Positions 43,008 to 51,847 of a stretch of DNA of 64,000 nucleotides are shown here, in pieces. This DNA comes from Suilimivivens sp964614185 (GTDB lineage Bacteria; Bacillota; Clostridia; Lachnospirales; Lachnospiraceae): contig CAZTKJ010000012.1 of assembly GCA_964614185.1 (NCBI GenBank), forward strand, positions 1 through 64,000, written 5' to 3'. Within the stretch, counting starts at the first letter, position 1. Each line of letters begins with the position of its first letter. Made by a program: the position numbers and the translations under genes. The notes below the pieces were generated by a model. It ran no database searches. It saw only the letters and a program-made list of their open reading frames with translations, and was not told the DNA's origin.

Positions 43008-43327
43008 ATTCTCATTCCTCCCTCAAAAATACTGTTGATTTTTGCAGAATATTTTCTCCACTCGCCTTCATATAAGTTCAGCTGCAGCCGTCCCTTTTCC
43101 GTTGCTTTATAATATCTCCGGTTTCTGCCGGCACATTCCATATCATAGACTTCAAGGCACTCATCCTTTTGTAAACGCCTGAGTACAGGATAAAGTGTGG
43201 ATTCTGAAAGCTCGATCACCTGTCTAACATCCTGGGTTATTTTGTAACCGTATGCACCATCAGGCTCTCTGGACACTACTGCCAGCACAATGGCGTCAAG
43301 CAGCGCTGCTCCCGTATTAAAAACCAT
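43004..43327 (-). CDS. PadR family transcriptional regulator
   Basis: A 107-residue winged-helix PadR protein: LDAIVLAVVSREPDGAYGYK, LSESTLYPVLRRLQKDECLE (recognition helix and wing) and NRRYYKATEKGRLQL. First gene of the DUF1700-DUF4097 operon. Two symmetric sequences in its promoter region are probable autoregulatory operators. Confidence 0.9.
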   Translation of the reverse strand: MVFNTGAALLDAIVLAVVSREPDGAYGYKITQDVRQVIELSESTLYPVLRRLQKDECLEVYDMECAGRNRRYYKATEKGRLQLNLYEGEWRKYSAKINSIFEGGMRI

Positions 43328-43346
43328 AGCTTCCTCTCCTTTCTAT

Positions 43347-43399
43347 AATATTATATGCCATATAATATTGCTGTTGATATACATACTATATGGCATATA
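43347..43399. promoter_or_regulatory. twin PadR-type operators
   Basis: AATATTATATG (43347-43357) and CATATAATATT (43359-43369) form a perfect 11-bp inverted repeat around one base. A second site, TATATG-G-CATATA at 43387-43399, repeats its core. Both lie upstream of the PadR start, and the second overlaps the -10 region of the promoter. Confidence 0.75.
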
Positions 43400-43414
43400 A
43401 TATTATTTTGTCAA
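43385..43414 (-). promoter_or_regulatory. promoter of PadR operon
   Basis: On the minus strand TTGACA (43414-43409) and TATAGT (43390-43385) are 18 bp apart, with the second PadR-type palindrome overlapping the -10 element. Confidence 0.6.
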
Positions 43415-43450
43415 TACATATATTTAAAATATTCTTGTTTTACGCTACAT

Positions 43451-44776
43451 TTAATCATCGGCCACGGAAATTGCCTGAAGAACAATGCCGTGATAAGGTT
43501 TTATATCCACATTTTTATAAGTTACATTCTTTCCTCCATATTCAAAAAACCAGTATTCGCCACCTTCAGGCATATCATAAATGTTTTCAGAAGGACTGAC
43601 ATCGATCCTTCGATCTCCTTTTAAATATCTGTTGGCGCTATCCTTCTTTTCAAAATAGATACCGTCAAAGCAAATATCTTCCACACATCCATTTTCTCCT
43701 ATAACGGCAATGGCATTTTCACTGATACAACTTACATTGCTGATTCTAATATCCCGAATACTGATATCAAAACGCTTTGTGGGTTGAACACCCTCATAAC
43801 CCGGCAAGTCATGATACGCTGCAAACAGAGCTATCGCTTCCCCATTTCCCCACCAATTTCCAGCTCTCACACGGGTGTCAATTTTTACATTTTGAATCAG
43901 AACATGTTCGACCAAACCTGTTCCCGGTATGGCCATTACGCAGATTCCTCTGTGACTATCGTATATGACACAATTAGAAATTGTAATATTTCGAACAATG
44001 CTGTGTGAATACCCAAGTACAATCGCTTTAGATGAGCAGGTCATAATGCAATCCGAAATCACAAAATTTTCACACGCCTTATTCCAATCTGTAATCGAAG
44101 ACAATGCAATACAGTCATCTCCCGCTTTTATCCTGCACCCGTGAATGACAACATTTCGTGAGCCACAGAAATGCATACCATCATTGTTTGGAAGATTTGT
44201 TCTATTTCTAATGGTTAAATAGGTCAGCCGGATATCTTCACAATCATGGAATGACACTGTCCAACAAGGTGCATTACAAATGGTAATCCCATCCATCACA
44301 ATATTCTGACACTGTAAGAAAAAAATAGGCTGCGAAGGTCTTCCACCAATTTTACGGGGACATTCTTCTATCTGTTCTTCTGACAATTCCATGCCATAAT
44401 CCGGAATGTTGGGATCCTTTAAGTCATAGAAAGAATCTCCGTTTAAATCAATAGTCCCACTTCCGGAGATTGAAATGTCATTATGATGCATACTGTAAAT
44501 CAGGCAGGTTGTCTGGTGCATTTCATTATGTGCGAAACCATTTGGATAATAATCCTCCAGATTCCCCGACCCTTTCCACACACTGCCCTTTTCCAAATAA
44601 ACCGATGCACTCTTTATATCAATCGTTCCGGTAATATATGTTCCTTTCGGAAATACTACTGTAAGTCCACCCAACCGATCTGCCTCATCAAATATTTCCT
44701 GAATCTGTTGTGTCTGAATAACATTCTGCCGGACATCATAATCTGCAAGATTTAATGTTGAAACTGCAGTATTCAT
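43451..44776 (-). CDS. GH28 polygalacturonase-like glycosidase, cytoplasmic
   Basis: A 441-residue right-handed beta-helix enzyme of family GH28. Catalytic motifs are NLPNNDGMHFCGS (the N-x-D segment), CRIKAGDDCIALSS (the D-D pair), and VLGYSHSIVRNI (the G-H segment). The R-I-K element is not clearly conserved (KIDTRVRAGNWWG in its place). No signal peptide, so it probably cleaves imported pectin-derived or rhamnogalacturonan oligosaccharides. A downstream terminator is not obvious; the gene stands alone. Exact specificity unknown. Confidence 0.85.
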   Translation of the reverse strand: MNTAVSTLNLADYDVRQNVIQTQQIQEIFDEADRLGGLTVVFPKGTYITGTIDIKSASVYLEKGSVWKGSGNLEDYYPNGFAHNEMHQTTCLIYSMHHNDISISGSGTIDLNGDSFYDLKDPNIPDYGMELSEEQIEECPRKIGGRPSQPIFFLQCQNIVMDGITICNAPCWTVSFHDCEDIRLTYLTIRNRTNLPNNDGMHFCGSRNVVIHGCRIKAGDDCIALSSITDWNKACENFVISDCIMTCSSKAIVLGYSHSIVRNITISNCVIYDSHRGICVMAIPGTGLVEHVLIQNVKIDTRVRAGNWWGNGEAIALFAAYHDLPGYEGVQPTKRFDISIRDIRISNVSCISENAIAVIGENGCVEDICFDGIYFEKKDSANRYLKGDRRIDVSPSENIYDMPEGGEYWFFEYGGKNVTYKNVDIKPYHGIVLQAISVADD

Positions 44777-44840
44777 AAAATTCTCCTTTCCTTATGCCCA
44801 TTTTTTGAGTAAAACTGCTTCAATTCCCAAAACAAAGGGA

Positions 44841-44883
44841 GCCATTGCTCCGGTAGATTATTTATCTACTTTTGCAACAGCCC
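44841..44883. repeat. 43-bp direct repeat, copy 1 (IS-end-like)
   Basis: Identical over 43 bp to 45500-45542. In reverse it begins GGGCTGTTGCAAAAGTAG and contains a GTAGAT/ATCTAC hairpin. The start resembles the GG..CTGTTGCAAA terminal inverted repeats of IS6-like and some other insertion sequences (from memory, not searched). No transposase is nearby. Confidence 0.7.
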
Positions 44884-44994
44884 TGACTTTTTCCATTTAG
44901 CAGTAGAACCTGATATCATCTGTTTTAAAGTGACGTTTCCATTCCGCACATATCAGAAAATATTGCGCCTGAATGATTTCCAACAGTAAAAATA

Positions 44995-45264
44995 CTAGGC
45001 AATCTGCACACCCCCATTTGCTCCATATTTATAAAATAAATGAGCGTTGCTGTGCATCATCTGGTCAAACAGCTTCATTTCATTCTCTGAAAAGCCTTCC
45101 TTTATCAGCCATGTATAGGAAGGTAACTGACATCTTGCAGTATCAAACCCATCTTCCGTAGGACGTTCAAAGTGGACTTCCACCTTTTGGATGCCATCCT
45201 CTTCAAAAACCTGTGTATGCACAATTTCCGTTCCATCTGCCAAAATCATATAAGGATAAACCAT
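44995..45264 (-). CDS. hypothetical small protein
   Basis: An 89-residue acidic protein (MVYPYMILADGTEIVHTQVF, EEDGIQKVEVHFERPTEDGF) that reads as a beta-hairpin domain followed by helices (GFSENEMKLFDQMMHSNAHL). ATG 45264 is preceded by AAGGAG nine nt upstream, so it is probably translated. It lies between two 43-bp repeats. I do not recognise a family. Confidence 0.6.
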   Translation of the reverse strand: MVYPYMILADGTEIVHTQVFEEDGIQKVEVHFERPTEDGFDTARCQLPSYTWLIKEGFSENEMKLFDQMMHSNAHLFYKYGANGGVQIA

Positions 45265-45388
45265 GAGCCACAACTCCTTTTTATTTTAATGTGCCGTGTT
45301 TATTAATTTATTATAGCAGACATAGTTATAAAAGTCATTAAAATCCCCTGCCAATCTAATGATGAAAATTTGGAGATGACATATCTCT

Positions 45389-45479
45389 TATGATATAATG
45401 AGCGTTAGCGAGAAGAATGAGTTTACTCATTCGGCGAGCGGCGAATGACGATCATAAATCGCAGATTTATGATATAATG
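45389..45479 (+). repeat. 91-bp structured repeat with TATGATATAAT ends, copy 1
   Basis: Begins and ends with TATGATATAAT and contains two hairpins: GAATGAG-TTTA-CTCATTC and ATCATAAATC-GCA-GATTTATGAT. The second copy at 61630-61720 keeps both stems, with paired base changes in the first. Part of the 300-bp gap before the MscS-like gene; no ORF in it. Confidence 0.8.
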
Positions 45480-45499
45480 TTTCCTGACACAAAAAGGAA

Positions 45500-45542
45500 G
45501 CCATTGCTCCGGTAGATTATTTATCTACTTTTGCAACAGCCC
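45500..45542. repeat. 43-bp direct repeat, copy 2 (IS-end-like)
   Basis: Identical to 44841-44883. Together the copies frame a 616-bp segment holding one small gene and the 91-bp structured repeat. Confidence 0.7.
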
Positions 45543-45567
45543 CTTTGCTTATGTATCTTCAGAATGC

Positions 45568-46770
45568 TTATTTATCTTCAGCTTCATTATCATCTATTTT
45601 CTTTTCCAATTTATCAAGGGCATTTGCTGCAAATCCGCGTCCGCCTACACCGAATGCCACTGCAAATGCAATGCCAAGTGCTGCAACGATCAGGATGAAT
45701 GTTGTTTCAACAATCGCTGTTGCAACGCCCAGCTGACTTAAGCAGAGGAAAGCTACCAGTATATAAATAGCAATTTTAGCTGCCAGTGCACCTGCTTTAG
45801 CTGAAGGGAATTTCTTTGCAAGAGCAGCTTCTGCTGTATTGCCTGCAAATATGCCTACTGCCAGGATAATCACTGCGCTTAAAACTGCCGGCAGATAAGC
45901 GATAACTGCTGCACCGATCTCTGTCAGTATCGGAAGGTTAAGGACATTGATTCCCTGTACCAGGAAAATAATTACCAAAACATACTTTACAACTGCACTG
46001 ATGAGTTTGGAAATCACGATCTTCTTACCTGCATTGCCTGTCAGCTTCTCGATAAAGGAATCTGCACCAATGCCTGCCAGTAAGTTTTCCAGCAGTTTAG
46101 CTACCAGCTTTGCAATAAATGCACCTGCTGCAATGATCACGATTGCACAGAAAATACTGGGAATTGCATTAAAGATTGCTGTTACAACAGCATTTGCCGG
46201 TACGGAAACAGCTGCAATACCAAGCTGATCAAGAGCTGATGTAATAACGATCAGGATAATAATACCGTAAACAACATTAGCAATAATGTGGGAAAAATAA
46301 GCATTTTCAGATGCTTCAATCCCGGCCTTTTCCTGAAGAGCATCTACCTTAATCGCTTTCAGAACAGGAATCAACAGTTCTTTCACAATATTTGCAACAA
46401 AAATACCTACTGCTACAATAATGCCTGCTGCTACAAATTTGGGGATAAATGCAAGGAATGAATTTACCATGCTTGTAATAGGATAGGAAACACTTTCCAT
46501 TCCCAGTTTATCCAGCACACCGGGTAAGAATAACAGGAATGTTACAAAATAGGCCAGCTTTGCCACAAATTCAATAGAACTGTTTGTTGCTGTGTCCTTT
46601 ACACCTAACTTGCTTAAAAAGTTTTCTGCATGAACCGCTTTTAAAAGCTTAATTACCAGTGATTTCACTATCTTTGCTGCCACGAAGGCAATAACAAGCA
46701 GGATAGCTGCATAAATCACATTTGGAACCTGCTGCATGATAGAGTAGAAAAAGTTTTGAATTGCTGCCAT
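45568..46770 (-). CDS. MscS/CmpX-like membrane protein with conserved TM-helix repeats
   Basis: A 400-residue membrane protein made of four similar units, each with two or three helices: VIYAAILLVIAFVAAKIVKS, FVAAGIIVAVGIFVANIVKE, IFCAIVIIAAGAFIAKLVAK, VLSAVIILAVGIFAGNTAEA. It ends in LGIAFAVAFGVGGRGFAANA. This matches the conserved TM-helix proteins (CmpX-like) related to small-conductance mechanosensitive channels, but it lacks the MscS beta domain. Probably osmotic or envelope stress related; the function is not proven. Start at ATG 46770, with an AGGAGG-type site upstream. Confidence 0.83.
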   Translation of the reverse strand: MAAIQNFFYSIMQQVPNVIYAAILLVIAFVAAKIVKSLVIKLLKAVHAENFLSKLGVKDTATNSSIEFVAKLAYFVTFLLFLPGVLDKLGMESVSYPITSMVNSFLAFIPKFVAAGIIVAVGIFVANIVKELLIPVLKAIKVDALQEKAGIEASENAYFSHIIANVVYGIIILIVITSALDQLGIAAVSVPANAVVTAIFNAIPSIFCAIVIIAAGAFIAKLVAKLLENLLAGIGADSFIEKLTGNAGKKIVISKLISAVVKYVLVIIFLVQGINVLNLPILTEIGAAVIAYLPAVLSAVIILAVGIFAGNTAEAALAKKFPSAKAGALAAKIAIYILVAFLCLSQLGVATAIVETTFILIVAALGIAFAVAFGVGGRGFAANALDKLEKKIDDNEAEDK

Positions 46771-46851
46771 TTTTAATAATCCTCCTTAAATTATTATTTA
46801 TATCAAAAAGCTTCTATGCTTTTTGTATCCGTTAACACTTTAGTTAATGCT

Positions 46852-48162
46852 TTACCTCTCCATCTTCCAGAAGTAAGCGCTGTAAGGAGGCAGTGTGCTT
46901 CCCCCGCCAAAGTCATGCTCCTTGCCGCTGATCAAATCTACTGCCTTTCCGCAGCCTGCGTCAAAGTGAGCCGTATACGCTTCACTGTCAGCATTGACAG
47001 CCACCAGAACTCTTTCGCCCTCAGTCTTTCTTTCAAAAATACACTGCTTATTGGTAAGAACCACTGAACGGAAGTCACCGTAGTTCAATGCCTTAGAGTT
47101 CTTCTTTGCCTGTGCCAATTGGGTGATCCATTGGGACAGCTCATTGTATATAGGTTCTTCATAGCATGCCCTGAGAGCAGGATCTCCTTCTCTCTTGTCC
47201 GCCTTTGCTCCCCATTCGCTTCCATAATATACGCAGGGAATTCCCGGCATGCCAAATGCCATGGCATAAATCAGGGGAAGATGCTTCTCATTGGTAAGAA
47301 TACTTGCTACCCTGGTCACATCATGGTTATCTACAAAGGAGAACATATGCTTTCCTTTGTAAAGCGTCCAGTTTTCCGGTCCAAACTGACGCAGCAGAGA
47401 ATGATTGATCTCAAACATGTTCATACTGTTAAAGCTGGAATACAGGCCCTTATAGCACTCATAGTTTGTGGCTGAATGGAGCATCCCATCATTGACCATT
47501 CTGTTATAATCCCCATGGAGCATTTCTCCCAGCAGATAAAAATCAGGCTTTAAGCCTTCTGTAAAGCTCCTCAGACGCCTTACAAAGTTTTCATCCAGAC
47601 AGTACGCAACATCCAGACGCAATCCGTCAATATCGAATTCTTCTGTCCAATACCTGACTGCATCCAAAATATGATCCACCACCTGAGGGTTTTGCAGATT
47701 CAGCTTCACCAGATCATAATTGCCTTCCCATCCTTCATACCAAAGTCCGTCATTATAATGAGAGTTGCCGGAAAGATTAATATGGAACCAGTTCAGATAG
47801 GGAGAGTTTTCCCTGTTTCTCAGTACATCCTGAAACTGACAGAATCCCCGTCCCACATGATTGAACACACCGTCCAGTATGATTTTAATATCGTTCTCAT
47901 GAAGTTTTTTACATACTTCTTTGAAATCTTCATTTGTTCCAAGGCGTACATCCAGCTTCTTATAATCTCTCGTATTATATCCATGGGTATCCGATTCAAA
48001 AACAGGCGAAAAGTAAATTCCATTGATCCCTAACTTTTTCATATGAGGAATCCATTCCTCTACTTTCTTTATCCTGCTCTTTAAGACACCATCATTTTCA
48101 AAAGGCGCTCCGGCAAATCCTAAGGGATAAATCTGATAAAAAACACTTTCATATGCCCACAT
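46852..48162 (-). CDS. GH13 alpha-amylase family glucosidase, cytoplasmic
   Basis: A 436-residue GH13 enzyme beginning MWAYESVFYQIYPLGFAGAP. The barrel shows GINGIYFSPVFESDTHGYNT, IILDGVFNHVG (region I), DIDGLRLDVAY (nucleophile Asp), YLLGEML (Glu) and FSFVDNHDVTRV (third Asp). It is close to the neopullulanase / cyclomaltodextrinase type but without their N-terminal domain. No signal peptide, so it acts on imported maltodextrins. The start at ATG 48162 is fixed by GGAGG nine nt upstream; the frame is open for 17 more codons. Confidence 0.87.
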   Translation of the reverse strand: MWAYESVFYQIYPLGFAGAPFENDGVLKSRIKKVEEWIPHMKKLGINGIYFSPVFESDTHGYNTRDYKKLDVRLGTNEDFKEVCKKLHENDIKIILDGVFNHVGRGFCQFQDVLRNRENSPYLNWFHINLSGNSHYNDGLWYEGWEGNYDLVKLNLQNPQVVDHILDAVRYWTEEFDIDGLRLDVAYCLDENFVRRLRSFTEGLKPDFYLLGEMLHGDYNRMVNDGMLHSATNYECYKGLYSSFNSMNMFEINHSLLRQFGPENWTLYKGKHMFSFVDNHDVTRVASILTNEKHLPLIYAMAFGMPGIPCVYYGSEWGAKADKREGDPALRACYEEPIYNELSQWITQLAQAKKNSKALNYGDFRSVVLTNKQCIFERKTEGERVLVAVNADSEAYTAHFDAGCGKAVDLISGKEHDFGGGSTLPPYSAYFWKMER

Positions 48163-48629
48163 ATGATATTTCCTCCATTCTTCCACAGAAATCTTACCGT
48201 TATCAGTAATCATTCTTATGCTTCAGACTGCAAAATTTGCGCTTATTATACCATATTCTTACATAAATGTATATTTGAATCTCACAATTCCTTTTAAATT
48301 AATGTAATTCTTCAGCCATGCCCATTCATAAGTTGTCAGTTTATACTATTTGGATAATGAATTAATTCACTCAGTCAATCCATACTTCTGCTCAATTGAC
48401 CATTATAGTATTTTTTATTTTTTGAATTTTTCACTTGCAAAATTGAACTGAAAAACATTCATTTTTTTAATGTTTTAATTCGTAAACACAAAAGAAATCC
48501 CCCATTTCCACAGAGTTATCCACAATGACATCTATGTCACTTTTTATGTTTTTAACGATTTTTTTCTTAAGAAACGGCGTCATTTTCCATTTTTTCCTTC
48601 ATTTTATCTGCTCACAAAATCGATTGACT
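48163..48629. other. 467-bp gene-free region with a DnaA-box-like 9-mer
   Basis: AT-rich, no ORF and no hairpin with a T-run. TTATCCACA at 48516-48524 equals the DnaA box consensus but is single. The region should contain the promoter of the GH13 gene; otherwise I see nothing in it. Confidence 0.4.
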
Positions 48630-51074
48630 CTATATCCATTCCTTCCAGAAATCTTCTATCTTCTTTTCTACCTTTTCAAGTGATACCTTTTCATATCTAT
48701 CCCATTCTCTTGGAAACATTCTGGTATAAGAGGGACTAAGAAAACGCTCGTCCAACAGCGCCACAATGCCTATATCCTCCATGGTTCTTATGACTCTTCC
48801 TGCTGCCTGAAGCACCTTATTCATTCCCGGATATTTATAAGCGAAATCAAATCCCTGCTCTCCCTGCTCGTCAAAATAACGCTTCAGTATTTCTCTTTCG
48901 TTGCATACTAAGGGAAGTCCCGTTCCAACGATCACCGCTCCTATAAGACTGTCATTTTTCAGATCAATTCCTTCACTGAAAATTCCTCCAAGTACACAAA
49001 AACCGATCAATGCCCTATTTTCTTCTTCAATGTCCATGTGGATAACTTCTGAAAGGTCCGGAAGTTCCTCCATGGATATTGTTTCATTTTGGCTGAACTT
49101 TGTAAGAAAAGCCTCCCTGCTTTGTTCATTCATATATTCTTCCTGCAGGATGCATTCCATCTTCTCTTCATCTAAAAAATAGCGGGCAAACATATCATAT
49201 ACGTTCTGCAAGAAAGTATATGACGGGAAGAAAATCATATAATTCCCTATGCGCCTGGTAACGATCTTATAAATGTAATTGGCAATATTATAATATTCCA
49301 TATCCGAACGTCTATTATATTTACTGGTTACATCACTTGAAATGAAAAGTCCTCTTTTGGAAGAATCAAAAACCGTTTTGGCATAAACCTCATAGTCCCC
49401 TTCTTCTGCCCCCAAAAGCCTTTTATAATATTGAATAGGCAGAAAGGTTGCCGAAAATAAGATACTGCTCCTGCCTCTCATCATGCATTCCCTTAAATTC
49501 GCAGACGGATTTACACAAAACAGCTTCAGACAAAATCCGCCATCTGATTCCATCTGTGTGTAAATCACATAATTCTCATCCAGTTTCTCATGGATCAACA
49601 GGAAGTGGGAAATTTCAAAATAAAAATCCAGGACCTGACCTTTGATGGTACTTTCTTCATTCTCTTCCAGATAATCCTCAATAATGGAGGAGAGCTTCAT
49701 CAGTGCCCTTACAAAAGGTGCAATGGACATTTCATCCTCATAATTATAATTCTCACAACTCCGCTTTAATTCAAGCATTTCTTTATTGCATTTCTCAAGC
49801 TGCCGATACATCTTATGATCCTCATCCTTAACTGCCTTTTTTAGCGAAAGGAAATCCTCTTTTTTCAGCACGGCGCTATACATTTCCCTGCCCCGCTCCA
49901 CCAGATTGTGAGCTTCATCAATCAGGAAAATGTAATCCTCCCTGATTCCTTCTGCAAAGAACCGTTTCAGATAAACATGAGGATCAAACAGGTAATTGTA
50001 ATCACAGATAACGGCATCTGAAAAAAGGCTCATATCCAGACACATTTCAAAAGGACATACCTGATGCTTTCTTGCATACTCCTCTATCTTCTCTCTTGTA
50101 AAATTGTCCGAATTAGTCAACAAGTCATAGATTGCATCATTGATTCTGTCATAATGCCCTTTCGCAAAAACACAGTATTCCGGATTACATTCTGTCTCTT
50201 CCATAAAACAGATTTTGTCCTTAGCAGTCAATATTACCGACTTGAATTTAAGACCTTTACTTCGCAAAATAGCAAGCGTATTATCTGCAACGGTTCGGGT
50301 GATGGTTTTGGCTGTAAGATAAAATATCTTCTCTCCCATCCCCTCCCCCATGGCCTTAATTGCAGGAAATACGGCTGATATTGTTTTGCCTACTCCTGTA
50401 GGTGCTTCGATAAACAGTTTCCTCTTATGATAAATCGTCTGATACACATATGTAACAAGATCCTTTTGACCGGTTCGGTATTCAAAAGGAAAAAGCATCT
50501 CTTCAATGGATTTCTGTCGGGTTTGCTGCCACTCAAATTGAAAATCTGCCCATTTACAATATTGATCCATTATTTCCGCGAACCACTGTGTCAGCTCCTT
50601 TATGCTGTATTCAAAGTTAAAATATCGGATTTCCTCTGTATCCATATTACAATAAGTGATCCTGACACCCATATTCTTCAGTTGATTCTGTATTCCGTAA
50701 ATATAGGCATAGCATTTTGCCTGTGCCAGGTGAACAGGCACAGCTTCCTTTATCTTGTGAAGTTCACGGTAAGTTCCTTTAATTTCATCCACAGTCACCT
50801 GCGGTAAATTGCCATCAGCTGTCATGTCTGGACTTTCCTGCACTATAATGCCATCCGCCCTTCCCTCTATTACTATCGTATAATTTTCTGTTTCTACCAA
50901 ATGGCGCAAAAAAACCTCTGCATGGTAGTCGGCTCCCATCCTTCTTTGAATCATACGATGGATTCTGCCGCCTTCCTGCATTGCATTATCAGGTGACTTT
51001 GATCTTCTGTTATCAATATTTCCGCTTCGGAGAATAAATTCTACCAGATTTCTTACTGAAATATGAATTTCCAC
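48630..51074 (-). CDS. PD-(D/E)XK nuclease fused to XPD/DinG-type helicase
   Basis: An ~814-residue protein. The N-terminal ~200 residues carry a Cas4/RecB-like nuclease core: EGGRIHRMIQRRMG, VIEGRADGII (Asp) and QVTVDEIKGTYREL (D-E-x-K). The rest is an SF2 XPD/DinG-family helicase: Walker A FIEAPTGVGKTISAV, four to five Cys of an iron-sulfur domain (CFMEETECNPEYC ... CPFEMC), DEAH box FLIDEAHNLVERG, SILFSATFLP, and motif VI QAAGRVIRT. Probably 5'-3' DNA unwinding with cleavage in repair. The start GTG 51074 is preferred over ATG 51086 by spacing from AAGGA. It has no operon partner. Confidence 0.85.
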   Translation of the reverse strand: MEIHISVRNLVEFILRSGNIDNRRSKSPDNAMQEGGRIHRMIQRRMGADYHAEVFLRHLVETENYTIVIEGRADGIIVQESPDMTADGNLPQVTVDEIKGTYRELHKIKEAVPVHLAQAKCYAYIYGIQNQLKNMGVRITYCNMDTEEIRYFNFEYSIKELTQWFAEIMDQYCKWADFQFEWQQTRQKSIEEMLFPFEYRTGQKDLVTYVYQTIYHKRKLFIEAPTGVGKTISAVFPAIKAMGEGMGEKIFYLTAKTITRTVADNTLAILRSKGLKFKSVILTAKDKICFMEETECNPEYCVFAKGHYDRINDAIYDLLTNSDNFTREKIEEYARKHQVCPFEMCLDMSLFSDAVICDYNYLFDPHVYLKRFFAEGIREDYIFLIDEAHNLVERGREMYSAVLKKEDFLSLKKAVKDEDHKMYRQLEKCNKEMLELKRSCENYNYEDEMSIAPFVRALMKLSSIIEDYLEENEESTIKGQVLDFYFEISHFLLIHEKLDENYVIYTQMESDGGFCLKLFCVNPSANLRECMMRGRSSILFSATFLPIQYYKRLLGAEEGDYEVYAKTVFDSSKRGLFISSDVTSKYNRRSDMEYYNIANYIYKIVTRRIGNYMIFFPSYTFLQNVYDMFARYFLDEEKMECILQEEYMNEQSREAFLTKFSQNETISMEELPDLSEVIHMDIEEENRALIGFCVLGGIFSEGIDLKNDSLIGAVIVGTGLPLVCNEREILKRYFDEQGEQGFDFAYKYPGMNKVLQAAGRVIRTMEDIGIVALLDERFLSPSYTRMFPREWDRYEKVSLEKVEKKIEDFWKEWI

Positions 51075-51155
51075 TTTATGTACCATCCTTGATGTCTAGA
51101 TTGACCACATCTCTTTTGCTGCTTAAAATTTTACCATTTTTTCTCTGCCTTTACC

Positions 51156-51234
51156 ACCGTCTTATTACCAAACGCCGGCGCGCTTCGCTACCGTCTTATT
51201 ACCAAACGCCGGCGCGCTTCGCTACCGTCTTATT
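51156..51234. repeat. 34-bp tandem repeat, about 2.3 copies
   Basis: ACCGTCTTATTACCAAACGC recurs at 51156, 51190 and, partly, 51224; the period is 34 bp. Each unit contains the GC-rich GCCGGCGCGCTTCGCT. It lies between the helicase gene and the HPr-like gene terminator. Confidence 0.8.
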
Positions 51235-51237
51235 GGG

Positions 51238-51279
51238 AAAAAACTCCCCAAAGAGATAATGCTGTCTCTTTGGGGAGTC
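51238..51279 (-). terminator. rho-independent terminator of HPr-like gene
   Basis: ACTCCCCAAAGAGA and TCTCTTTGGGGAGT form a perfect 14-bp stem with an 8-nt loop; on the minus strand it is followed by six T. Confidence 0.9.
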
Positions 51280-51323
51280 CTTTTGTTTTCTTACACTATT
51301 TAACCTCTGTCCTGCACAGGCTG

Positions 51324-51548
51324 TTAACCGGCCAGTGCAAAGCGGCTCATATATCTTTCAAATTCCGGATCATAGCCATTACAAGTAACTGTCAAAATCT
51401 GCTTAAAATCCAGACCAAGCACGCCTACAATAGACTTTGCATCTACAACAACACTGTTGTATGAAATATCAATATCAAAATCACACTTGGCAGCCGCTGA
51501 GACGAATCCGTTTACTTCATCCGGTCTTAATTTGATTTTATGAGTCAT
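51324..51548 (-). CDS. HPr-like protein lacking the active-site histidine
   Basis: A 74-residue protein with the HPr fold pattern: KIKLRPDEVNGFVSAAAKCD, DIDISYNSVVVDAKSIVGVL, GLDFKQILTVTCNG. In HPr the first loop reads GIHARPA with phospho-His15; here no His is present at that place, while the region of the Ser46 site (AKSIVGVL) is conserved. It may be a regulatory Crh-like protein or a divergent scaffold rather than a PTS phospho-carrier. AAAGGTGA precedes the start; ATG 51551 is an alternative. Monocistronic with a strong terminator. Confidence 0.8.
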   Translation of the reverse strand: MTHKIKLRPDEVNGFVSAAAKCDFDIDISYNSVVVDAKSIVGVLGLDFKQILTVTCNGYDPEFERYMSRFALAG

Positions 51549-51787
51549 CATAATATCACCTTTCTCCTTTACTTTTTGCTAATCCTATAAGAAACATTTT
51601 CTTGTGTTTAAGAAAGATTACCATTGGTTCCTGTTTTTGTAAAGCATTTTTTTTGAAGATTATTACTGCCTGTTTTTTCAGAATTGATTTTTTCCTGAAT
51701 TTTTTTCTCAAATTGCCGAAAAACTTTTTTAGAAAATCAGTTTCCTATACATTTTGATGATAATCTCTTCAGTTTTTTATTCCTTCC

Positions 51788-51815
51788 TTATCAACAAAAA
51801 CCGGTTTTTATTGAT
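51788..51815. other. palindrome near end of repair operon
   Basis: TATCAACAAAAACCGG and its near-inverse to 51815 form a 28-bp near-palindrome. It lies in the 300-bp gap between the HPr-like gene and the end of the repair operon and could be a weak bidirectional terminator. The rest of 51549-51847 is AT-rich without ORFs. Confidence 0.4.
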
Positions 51816-51847
51816 ATATTTGTACATTATTGCCAAAGTTTGAGAGC

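Noticed and set aside
48516..48524. DnaA box TTATCCACA as a replication origin sign
   Set aside because: Single site, no cluster, no dnaA, dnaN or other origin genes nearby.
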